DNA of 64,000 nucleotides. Source: Tigriopus japonicus (lineage: Eukaryota > Arthropoda > Copepoda > Harpacticoida > Harpacticidae). Positions within the stretch are counted from its first letter, which is position 1. Every line of letters starts with the position of its first letter. The notes beneath the pieces are model-generated. The model worked only from the letters and a program-made list of their open reading frames with translations, was not told the DNA's origin and did no database searches. Shown piece by piece: positions 53,956 through 64,000 of the stretch. Both the position numbers and the translations under genes were made by a program. The stretch spans positions 9,260,822-9,324,821 of the forward strand of contig CM021314.1 of NCBI GenBank assembly GCA_010645155.1. Reading direction: 5' to 3'.

Positions 53956-56900
53956 CTTCAAACCAACGCATTTAACGTTTCCTTTTCAAGACTCTCGCAA
54001 TTCAAAACGTAGATTGCGTGCTAGCACTAAGAGATCCGGTCTATGTACTATATTCTTTCGCTTTTTAAGCAAGTTTTATCAGTGTTTAGTGTTTCTTTTT
54101 CATTTCATTCTATAGCCGTTTATTCTGACTTCAAAATTTGTGTTCTTGTAATGCCCAAAAATTGCTTTGATTTGTCATAATGGTGTTCAAAAATCCATAA
54201 GTCTTCCCAATCTCCTTTTCGAAGGCCTGAAATTGGTCACTCTGATTTGGTTGACGCCACGTGTTGCCTACTCCTTTTCTCTTTTTTCTCCTTTCTTTTA
54301 TGTAGAGGGTGATTAATTTTGAAACTGAACAAGGCACTTTAAACCTGTAATAACTTCAAAATGTGGCAAAAGTCTTGGTGTCCTTACAATTTAAGAATAT
54401 TTTTTGGGACAATTATATGCAACTTGGTGTTAACTGCTGCCTATTTCAAATCATTGGGGATGTACGAGAGGCAAATTCAAACTAAGCAAAGTGAAGAGAG
54501 GTTTTAAGGAATTTCTCTCCTCCTACACTCCAAGAAATGCGATAAAGGCCGCTTGAGGTCGCTTTTTTCGACGTGGCTAGATCAAGATGATACATTTTTG
54601 GCGAGCTAACCATGGTTACTATGAATGAATATTTTGCAATTAGATTGCTTTGGGAAAAGTGTGAAACAAAACACTGCACATAATGCGCATGGTTACTCAA
54701 ACTTATGTAAACTAAGTTACTCATTTTCATTATTTTTTCTGCGCACCCAGCACCAAAAGGGAATCAATCCACTTCCACAAATACAGGTGCTTTCTTTCCA
54801 CTATACTGGGTCGGTGGCCAAACGTAGGCTTAAAGCTAAAATAAACATTGCAATTTTCGGTGGATATTTGTCACACATACCTTTTAAAAATCACGAAGGA
54901 ATAAAGTTGCTTTGACATTTCCCTGTTAAAGTACTCGGGCATGAATGAGCTCACGGCATTGATTGACAAGATAATTGAGACAGTTGGCACAGTACCTTGC
55001 ATGTTTCTCTCACAGGGAGGAACCCAGAATTTTGGGCTTAGAATTAATTGTTCAAAATCATTTTGAGAGTGGACCAAAAATAGAAATCTATGAGCCTTGG
55101 TAAAACCTTTAACGGACAATGTTTATGTACTAAAACTAACAAAGTTACACTTGGCCCACCCACCCTGTATTTTTAGAGCAGTACTATCTAATATAATTAT
55201 TAATCTGTACAAAACATACTAATATTAACTAATATGGCTTGTTCTTCATTAATGAAAACCCCAGCATTACAAGCTGTAGTGTAGCTTATGAGGCTACACC
55301 GTGGCGTTTAGATTTTAAATCAAATTTTAATCAAAAGCCAAGAACTACTGAAAGGTGAGAGAGAACTGAAATTTTACTTTTTAATTGTGGTATCTCAGAA
55401 ATGAAACAAGATTAAGGAGGTTTTTTTTTGCCAATTTTGGCGAGTTTCTTCTTTGCAAATAAATTGCTCCATCTGAGAGGAAAAATGAAAACGCAATTCA
55501 TGAAAAGAAACGTTTACCGCACAACTAACAACATATCTTTCATTCTTAAGTTCAAACTCTAAGTGGCTAAGGATACAAACATTCATTTTCCATATTTGAT
55601 TGGGTTCTAAAGCAACTGAGGCTCGACTCTGCTCATTGGCAGCTATTTTGGGAATCGCAGAACGTTATTACGATCTAGCACGTAAAACGAATCCCAAAAA
55701 TACGTAATCATCGAAATTCAATGGGTAGGACCAAGCACAATTCATATAATTATATCTTAACAACCATTGTTTGTCGGGACATTTATGCTCGTCATGTGCA
55801 GATTGGTGTTACTGCTTTTGTTGTTGTTGCTGTCGTCGTCGTTGAAAGGGAGTGTTCCACAGAGTTTGTTATTGCCTCCATGGAACACTCACACACGTTG
55901 ACGGCCTGGGCCTGTTCCCAAAATGGATTCTATTTTTAGCGGTCGTTCAATCTCTGCCTGAATTGGTGGGCTGCCGCCCGACGTAACCGTTGGTTTCATT
56001 CATGGTTTACGGGTTGGCTGGTTTGCCAGGACGGTTCACATGCCACATACTTGTTTGGTGGCATGTATGGTATCAATCAATGGAACGCTATGGGTGATGA
56101 GAAGCGATTCCTGACATATTTGCTTAACGAACAGCATCACAGTTCCCGCATATCATGGGCACAGGGTGATATTCGACATCATAACGTCGACATTGAAGTA
56201 AAATCAAGAGTCAATCAAAAAAGATTATGTATAAAACCTTGGGTTGGGAAGGGCATGTAAAGAGAGTGAATAGAGTGTTTGTCGATCTCTAAACTGTTTT
56301 CTTGATAAAGAAGCCTATGATTCTCTATGAATAGGTAGGTGAGGGATAATATTGACAATAGAGATTAAGTCTGGATCATCGACACACACCTATTCATTAT
56401 CAAGAGCCTCCGTTGTTTGCAAACCACACTTGTCCCAAAATCAAATGCATCATTCTGATCACAGACACTGAATGCAATTCACTTGTTTTTCTTGGGACAT
56501 TGTCCCATCAAACATGACGATTTTTCGGGTATCACGAGGAAAATCAATTGTGCTTGGTTTGAAAAGAAAGCTGCCTGTGTGGGTTCAATCAAGTTTCCGA
56601 AATCCTGCGAAATCTCTCTCACCGTTCCCAAAACGGCCCATCTTTCCGAATAGAAAGTGAGAGACGAGACAACAAAGGAAGAAACATGGCTAAAAATAGA
56701 GAAGATGAATTTTTATCCGTCGAAAAGCTCCCATTAAGTTTATGGCACGGCAGTGAGGTTCCATTCATTAGAGTGAAACTGCCTTCTCGAGTTGGTAGTT
56801 GGTTGTGGATTGTTGGTTGGTTGGTTGGTTGGTTGGTTGGTTGGCAGGAGAGTGAATGTTACCAAAAATGTACCATTCGAGATGAATCTAGCTGAAATAG

Positions 56901-57042
56901 AGTCCCTTCCTCCAAGAGTTAAAATGCTACCCAAGCGAATTGTAACCGACAAAGTTGGCCGGCTTTGGAGAGGACTTCAGGAGTTGCGTGCCCCAAGAAA
57001 GCAAACACTTCCGTATTTTTAGAACAATGTCATTCATTAATA
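53956..57042. other. No recognised gene
   Basis: GAGGGTGATTAATTTTGAAAC near 54305 and CCACCCACCCTGTA near 55158-55171 look like ends of an ACAGGGTG-type element, but they do not pair convincingly. The rest has short frames and a GGTT microsatellite. Confidence 0.4.
56813..56844. repeat. (GGTT)n microsatellite
   Basis: Eight uninterrupted TTGG units. Confidence 0.9.
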
Positions 57043-57332
57043 GGGGTGCACTTTTCGTGCAAATAAAAGGGCAGAAAAAAGTGCGGATATACTTTGGTGA
57101 AATGTCGTCATTGGGCGATTGATCTGGTTAATTAAGTAAAGAAAACAAAATCGCTGAATCCTAAGCTTGTTTTCAAAATGCCTTTTTAAGTCAAAAAATG
57201 GACAAGAAGATATTTACTCCAAATTGGTTTGGCTTTGGTTCCATAGTAACGTACTTAAATGGTATAATCGAGGCATAAAATGCAAATCAAGCAAAAAGTC
57301 AAAAAAGTGCATTTGCATGAAAAGTGCACCAC
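57043..57332. mobile_element. MITE with GGTGCAC termini, 0.29 kb
   Basis: GGGTGCACTTTTCGTGCAAA at 57044 pairs with TTTGCATGAAAAGTGCACCA ending about 57331. The end structure (GGTGCA-NNTTTC-NNGCAAA) is the same as in the 13209-13694 element, so this is probably a shorter relative. The 8-bp flanks do not match clearly. Confidence 0.65.
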
Positions 57333-59272
57333 TTTTCATAAGACACCAAGCTAAATGTACCTTATTGCTGTAACTAACGACCCAACAAAATGCGACTCAA
57401 ATGAGCTGGTTCTACGATGTAACAAAATAGGAATACGTCACACGATAAAAATTTGTCCACAATCATTCACAATTAAACTGTGTAATGACATAACGTTTTA
57501 GAGCGGCTTTTAAAAAGGTTTAATTTTGTTTGTAAGCCCGCAGAAAGTCTTGGCTAGTTTTGCTATTTCCAGATGAACTTTTGTTAATATCAGATCACAA
57601 AACCAGGATCGTTGAAAACGAAAACACTTCAAATGGCTTCGAAATACTGAGTGATGTTTTAGATGCAAAGTTCGTTTCAATTTACCGAATACAATACTTT
57701 TAATTTTGTTGTTTGTGTGGCTCAGTTTTGACATTTGTACTGATCCTTGAAGACTCTGTTTTTAAAGTAGAGTAGAACTCAAGTTGACATCAAGTAAAGG
57801 AGTGAATGGGATTGAATATGGAACTAACATTCGATTAAGAAATGTACAACCTTTACTAGTATACATACTATTTTCCTGGGCACAACGAGTTTCCAACGTA
57901 AATGTGTGCTAACCACACTGAACAATACAAACGTTTATGCCTTTTTATTCGTCATTTAAGCCCACTGAAAATAGGTTTCTTTTGCATTCATTCGAAATGT
58001 GTGAAATGTATCTACAATACACAGTTTGCCCCATTTTGAATGATCTTTCCACCTAAACACCGAAAATAGCTCGCGTGTTAAAGTAAGTAAGAGAATAGGT
58101 TGAGGAGAGGAGAATCAAGCCCTTTTTTCACATTCCAGTGCAATAACCACTGGGATATTTTAAGGACATTAGGGGATTTTTCAGTTCATTGTGACGACAA
58201 ACCAATACACTTTCTTAAAAGTATATATGATAAAAAAGAGAAACATAAACTGTACATTTTGACTTAAGTTTAGGACCTAACCTTCTTTTAGTTTCTAGTA
58301 CAATGGAGCTATTTGTGTCTTTGCACTCAAGCTGCAACTTACTGAGTTGATTCTCCCACAATGAAGCTAACTCTCCGACACACACCATAACGTACATATA
58401 CAAGCTACAACTTTTAATGAACCAATTTTCCTTATTTTGGAATCTTTTCAGGCTGATCTTAAATATTAAACAGAAATTACTAGGTGTTACAATGGTTCGG
58501 TGGTTGAATGCCAATTAATTAACACAACTTGCGTATTCCGTCGGTCTCGTTTGGCCAAAGAAAGAGGCATAACATGTGGTATAGAATGTTCAAAGAAGTG
58601 GGCGAGCACATTCTTCCTGTCTTCACTTCCCCAAATGTCCCCCATTCATGGTCTGTAAAGGGACCAACGCTTACTTACCTCGTGGGTGAATGACGGAAGG
58701 GCAATCCTATTTGTGGCTCGATTCTGGGGAAGTTTTATAAGCCGATTCCGCCCGGAAATTTATTCATGACTGAAAACAAGGTTTCTACCCAGATTCAAAG
58801 CTAATTAGTAGGATGAACTGCCATGCAATTGCAAATGAAAGCAATGTATCAAGGTATAACAAACAGCTTTTATTTCGTTTTGATAGGAAAAGCCCCATTC
58901 TCTTTAAAATATCAGGGAACCACAACAACTCAGGCTAAAAACAGATCCAAGTTACCGAAGGATCTTTCGAAATTTCAACAAGGACAGCTATACTCAAGAT
59001 CTTTATATTATACCTTGGCATTGTAATTGGAAGATACTGATCTAAACTTTGTAGCTCATTGCTTCTATTTTAAACGATGGGAATGGCGAACTACCAAATA
59101 ATGACAAGCTAATTTCAATAATTTTCATTTCAAATTACTCACATTTGCAGGGTTCACCACTTAAAATCGGACAAGCAGAATTGCTAATTTGAAGGAACTG
59201 AGCCATCGAATTGAAAAGCCTTTGTTACAAATGATGTGGATTGGAGCAATCTTTAACAGATCTATTACTAAG
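57333..59272. other. No recognised gene
   Basis: AT-rich, short frames only. Confidence 0.5.
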
Positions 59273-59530
59273 TTATTCAACATAGAGGCCCTTGCTTTTA
59301 ACCACGACCGTGAATCTACTCTCTGCATGTGATCAAATGATCCTCACCTGCTGTGCTGGAATTTTAGTCCATGCAGCCTTAAAGGTTGCTACCAAGGAAG
59401 CCACATTTTTTTAACCTTTATTCCCCACCATCTTCTCTAGAATGGCCGAAATAAAAAACTTCTTGGATTAAGATCTGGTTGATTTCGCTTCAAGAGGCCT
59501 TGAAGCAATGGTCCTGACCATTGCTTGAAC
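59273..59530 (-). pseudogene. C-terminal fragment of a mariner/Tc1 transposase
   Basis: Reading the minus strand gives NQPDLNP, then after a frameshift FFISAILEKMVGNKG, a TAA, and KNVASLVATFKAAWTKIPAQ followed by VKSKGLYVE and a stop at 59273. This order (PDLNP, WSxLExxV, the VASL segment and the terminal VxxKGGY-like motif) is that of mariner/Tc1 C-termini. The aspartate of PDLNP or the residues after it would hold the third catalytic position. Stops and a frameshift make it inactive. No terminal repeats were found nearby. Confidence 0.75.
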
Positions 59531-62500
59531 GATGTTATGATCTTGTTACAGGTTGGTTACACATCTTTCTTGGTTGCCTTTTTTCTTGCTGAAACAGCTA
59601 GAGGCTCCAAATCCCCTCAAAATACGTAATAACAAGTGATTGGCCTATGAACTGGATTTGGGGGTCTTCGCGCTAAAATTGAAACTGGCATTGCTGGCCT
59701 TCATCAAACCTCTGTCCGTTTTTAAGTGGCGCTTCCTGTACTATTCAAATCATATTGTATATATGGAGAGAAATTGGTGAAATGCCCAATCCCAGAGGTA
59801 TATTGGTGAAATTTAATTGCAGATTGTAATTCAAGAATCTGAAATTACAATTACAACGCAAGTTTTGCAATCTTCATATGAAGTCCTTATAAAGAGTGTT
59901 TTGCCGTCGAGCAGAAAATCTAGAGGGTTGCAAACAGCTTGTTCTCTCTCTTTACTCGTGGCAGCAAAAAGCTGACCCTACACCTGTAAACGTCTAGAAA
60001 CTTTGCTCGACTCCAAAAAAAACCAAACTTTTTTCCTAGCGTACAACTCCCCTTGCCAACATTGTCGTCCAGAGTATTTATTCCAGTGATTTTGTTCTAA
60101 ATATTTTGAATTTTAAATGCAATAATTCTGATAGCTTTATGGAGGATACCAAAACCAAAATAAAATTTAAATTACTATACTCGTGATTAATATCAGCACA
60201 TTACTGGTAGTTGTATAGCACTATATAAGCGCAACTTGTGTACTGAGACTACAATGAGAATTTAGACTATACTTTGTTACAACTGAACTAATTAGATTAG
60301 AACAATTTTTATCCAACCTACAAAAAGTATGCCCAAGGACCATTAATCTGACCTCATTTTGGAATATTAGAGTATTTGATTTTGTGAAGTTCACATGCCA
60401 CCTAAAAAGTCGCAATTTGACTGCATTTTTCAAATGATTAGAATCTTCTGAGATCGAGTTAGCTCAGTGTTCCTCGAATATGCTTCCTGTTCGGCTATTG
60501 TGTTGATTATTCTACTAGATCTATTGCCATGAAGCTTCTCAGTATTCTCAGTTGACCTCTAGAGCTTTTTTTGTTTTGACCGTAGGCAAAGAAGGTGACC
60601 AAAATTCTGTCATTATTTTCAATAGCATCACCTTGTCCGTGCAACAAAGAAAAACAAAAGAGAAACTTCTCTCAGCCCTATTTCATGAAAAGCTCTTCAA
60701 TTTCAAAACTTTTTTCCAAGAGAAATGTCTCAACTTGTTTTGTTTGTCTGTTCAGGCCCAATGCAGTATTATCACTTAGGACCAGTCTTAGTTTGCACCT
60801 GATGGACTTTATTATTTATGAGAAAACAGGAAAGTACCAGTCACCCTCCAAAACTTTACGAGAGTCTGATATGACGTCATTGTTTGCAATATTTCGTTAT
60901 TTCAACCCACCTCTAACAATAACGAACTGGACTGATCGGTAGAATCCATTGTCCATTGCACCTAAAAGTCTCAAGATTCAAAAGTTTGCATCTCCAGTCA
61001 TGACTATTTTCATTGTTTACCTTTTTTTTTAATGAAAGGGTATTTAATTTTGACCGATTGCTTCAGACAGAAAACTAAAACTGAAACAAAAAAAAACATG
61101 CGAGGACTGAAATACAGAAATATGAAATTTTGAAGGTGCTTGGCAAATTTGCCTTAAAATCTGGGCAATCAATGATTGAAAAGAAAAGTAAACAAATGAG
61201 TTATTATTTAAACCAAAGTATTTAGATTTAGGCCTTTTTGTCATAGACCACTATCAATATGGCCATTTGCTGAAGGTTCATCGAAAAAAGATGCGAAATT
61301 TCGATCCATCATTGCCAATTACTCCTTCAACCACAAATGCATAAAAAGACTGCAGTATCAGTTTACCCCTGTGGTTGTGGCACCTAAAAAAGGCTTGGGA
61401 AAAATTTGCATATTGCGTTTATTAGACTTTGTGCTATCCCGATTTGATCCATAGTTCCCCCTTGTGCCTGAAAACCAAGCAAGGAAGAACTGATCCCTCA
61501 AGGTAAACATGCAATTTGCCAAGCTTACAGAGGTTAACACGGGATGAAGTGTTCCAATTTTCCCGATTTTGCTTGGATAAACTTCTGTGTCCCCTGAACA
61601 GGCGAGGTTCCATCCAGCTGGGATATTTTTGGAATTCAAAACCTCCCACCGCTGTTTGTGAATCATATTAACATATTTTACATCTCTACAAACCACCCGC
61701 AAGCTATTCTTGGCCTTCGTGTAACTTTTGGTCTTAGATCTCACTTTTTCTATTGCTTTCCACCACCGAAAGTTTTGAAGTTAGTAATGAAAGTTTCTTC
61801 TAAGCGAATGGACGGAAACCTGATTCACGCGTAGACACACACCTGAAATTTGGATCGGTGAAACGTGAGGAGCAAAAGGAAACCCAAACAGCATCTACCA
61901 GGAATCTAAACGGTGCTGCATCAATATTAGTTAGCTAATTTATCAAGTAAGAAATGATCAGCTTACAGAACAGGCTGGGAAAATCCAAAAACGTGTTAGT
62001 AGCGAAGACGATGTGAAAAACAAGTGGACTATTATTAGCTTTTACTTATTGGCGTCTTGAGCCAATTATTATTCACATGGCCAGTGGAATGGGCTCAACG
62101 TTCCGTTTCTTACCCATGCGGACAAAAGACAGCTTTAGATTGAGGAAGAACTGTTGTGAATATCAAGTAATGCTCGTTGTGCAGTACTTGTATCAGCATT
62201 CATTTTTTTGCTTTGTTTCTCACAAGATTTGGCAAGCCTTTTGCGCGGATTAAGAAGGGAAATTACGTTTTGAAAATACCAAAATAGGGCTAAAGAGACG
62301 TGTCTTAATGAGAACAATTTATGGTTGATCCTTTTTTAATGCTTATTTTTGACCACCAAAATCCCACAATACTCACCTTTACAACGTGTTATGTACCTAA
62401 TGTTCTGAATGTATGTTCGTTTACTTGTTTTAGACATGGGCGGAAACATTCATTTTATTCCCTATTTTGGAAACCCAAATGAGTAAAGTATCTGACTTTT

Positions 62501-62865
62501 ACATATACTTTATTTTATACGCCTCGACATTAGCCCATTGACTTCAATGTCTTTATGGCATTGCCATAAATATTATTTTTAAAAATTTGGGATTTTCACA
62601 GGATGATGATAATGACAACTGAATTAACTGCCAAACCTTACATCGTTTTTTTCGAGTAATCCCATTTGTTAGAAATCTTTCTTCTACAAGAGAGCCTTAA
62701 ACAGATAAAAAATTCGAAAAAAGAGTGGTTACATTGTTTTTCTCTTTGATGTCGCATAACGCTCTTTCAATTACTGATTTGATCAACAGGGCCACCAGAT
62801 TGTTGTAAAGTACACTTTTCAATGAAATGCAAAAATCTTGAGGTTTTATCCAAAATACAGAAAAA
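59531..62865. other. No recognised gene
   Basis: The longest frame is 61358-61744 minus (128 codons), with no known domain. The stretch is AT-rich with short homopolymers. No element ends recognised. Confidence 0.45.
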
Positions 62866-63107
62866 GAGAAAATTTCAAAGTAATGTGGAAAAATTGCCTA
62901 TTCCGTTATTTTTTTTTGGAANNNNNNNNNNNNNNNNNNNNNNNNNNNNNNNNNNNNNNNNNNNNNNNNNNNNNNNNNNNNNNNNNNNNNNNNNNNNNNN
63001 NNNNNNNNNNNNNNNNNNNNNNNNNNNNNNNNNNNNNNNNNNNNATGTGATTTCAAAAATCTGCGAACACAAAATGAGGAAAATTTCAAAAAAATCTGGG
63101 GAAATTG
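62866..63107. repeat. Direct repeat flanking an assembly gap
   Basis: GAGAAAATTTCAAAGTAATG at 62867 and GAGGAAAATTTCAAAAAAAT at 63074 are direct repeats that continue (TGGAAAAATTGCCTATTCC against TGGGGAAATTGCTTGTTCC). They lie on either side of the N run at 62922-63044. The gap may therefore hide further copies of a tandem repeat. Confidence 0.6.
62922..63044. other. Assembly gap (123 N)
   Basis: Run of N. Open frames across it are artefacts. Confidence 0.97.
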
Positions 63108-63850
63108 CTTGTTCCCTTCAGAATGACCTAGAAAGAGAAAGGATGACAAAATCAAAAAAGAAAAGAAGCAAACAGGATTTATTACAGTTGTAACAATATT
63201 TATTTAGTTTATCAGATGGTACAAGCTATGAAGTGCGACTCACTCTGACGGGAGACAAAAATCTCAAAATTAGATGGCGTTGAAGATCTAGAGATGCACA
63301 TGGGTGTCAAAACAAAATCATTTTGTAGACAATGTTGCCAAGCAGAACCAATTGCTCGCATTATCCCAAGGAAAATATTCCTTAAACTTTGAAACCACTC
63401 TAAACAATGCTTTTTGCAGTTGATATCAAATTATGAGGACTGAAGCGTTCTCTTCGGATTTCTGCATTCCAGAAAAACATAAAAATAAAAGTAAACTGAA
63501 ATGACGACATGGCTCAATCTTACATTTTGAATAAGAAGAGACCCAAAATGTGTCGATAAAATTACTGGAAGAATGAGAATACTGCCGCAACTTTAATCAG
63601 TGCTCAAAAGTCACAAAATAACTAACTGCCAAGTTCAGAATGAGAATGTGTAAAGTGGCAATCAAACCTTTTTTTAGATCTTATTTCAAACTAAGAATTT
63701 TTTCTTTGTATCCTTCACATCCCCATGCCGTTAATGAGATTCAACGGAAAATAGTTCTTATTCTTTCGAGAAATATTCATTTGGCTTTCCTTCTTCGGCA
63801 ATTCTGTAACATACTGATGGCAAAAGTTTGTCCAGTCAGTTTCAAGTTTC
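63045..63850. other. No recognised gene
   Basis: Short frames only, leading up to the solo LTR. Confidence 0.5.
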
Positions 63851-63855
63851 TCATG

Positions 63856-63984
63856 TGTTCTATTCCCGCCTTCACTCTAGTCATCTATGCTCATGCTCGT
63901 GTACTAGTCATTCCATTATGTATATATTTCAATGTCTCCAAGAGAAATACATCTAGTCATTTACCAACATCTCCTGATGCAACA
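63856..63984 (+). mobile_element. Solo LTR, 129 bp, with 5-bp target duplication
   Basis: It starts TGTTC and ends GCAACA. TCATG lies directly before it (63851-63855) and directly after it (63985-63989), a perfect 5-bp duplication. Its order of motifs matches the LTR at 10.3 kb: ATTCCCGCCTT, TATGCTCATGCTC, CTAGTCAT, ATGTATATATTT and a terminal CTAGTCA-CAAC segment. The length is nearly identical (129 against 128 bp). It is a diverged relative left by LTR-LTR recombination. Confidence 0.85.
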
Positions 63985-64000
63985 TCATGTATGCTTTAAA

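Noticed and set aside
54303..55171. Possible 0.87 kb element between GAGGGTGATTAATTTTG and CCACCCACCCTGTA
   Set aside because: The two ends do not align beyond the first 8 or so bases and no reliable target duplication was found.
61358..61744. 128-codon minus-strand open frame (MRSKTKSYTKAK start)
   Set aside because: No recognisable family or neighbouring exon, so I treat it as chance or decayed sequence.

Overview
The window is eukaryotic nuclear DNA, most likely from an arthropod and probably a crustacean. The support is two spliced protein-coding genes with GT-AG introns (one a jelly belly/Jeb homologue, the other an apolipoprotein D-like lipocalin), an interstitial CCTAA/TTAGG-like tract, and many Tc1/mariner, hAT-like, non-LTR and LTR elements. 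The species cannot be named from the sequence. Most of the 64 kb is non-coding. There are two runs of N (10685-10794 and 62922-63044).

Region by region: 1-9.7 kb has no recognisable host gene. It holds a 1.1 kb foldback element, an array of CGCCAG motifs, and a 2.0 kb hAT-like element with a perfect 8-bp target duplication that contains a 163-bp inverted duplication around a telomere-like tract. 9.7-12.5 kb is a nest: a TA-flanked CCGGGTG terminal-repeat element contains pieces of a non-LTR retrotransposon (a CCCH zinc-finger ORF and a reverse-transcriptase tail), which in turn contain a short LTR element interrupted by an assembly gap. 13.2-16.4 kb carries a hAT-like MITE and a full-length Tc1 element with an uninterrupted DD34E transposase. 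18.3-19.4 kb is the three-exon secreted lipocalin gene. 21.5-22.8 kb is a decayed Tc1/mariner element with DD37E spacing. 23.7-24.2 kb is a CAGGG-ended element full of TTTATCCC motifs.

28.1-45.3 kb (minus strand) is the main gene of the window: a three-exon jelly belly homologue. A 456-codon first exon carries the signal peptide and a low-complexity prodomain with basic cleavage sites. A 15.3 kb intron separates it from a 161-bp exon coding an LDL-receptor class A module and a 60-bp exon coding the short C-terminal tail. The reading frame is exactly preserved across both splice junctions. The long intron is rich in microsatellites and contains a GGTCAC-motif element and a Tc1 helix-turn-helix fragment.

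45.3-64 kb is mostly non-coding: simple repeats upstream of jeb, a 0.6 kb TA-flanked MITE, another GGTGCA-ended MITE, a decayed Tc1/mariner C-terminus, and at the far right a solo LTR (129 bp, 5-bp target duplication) related to the LTR at 10.3 kb.

The two host genes share no evident pathway. Both products are secreted: Jeb is known as the ligand of the ALK receptor tyrosine kinase, and lipocalins carry small hydrophobic molecules outside cells.
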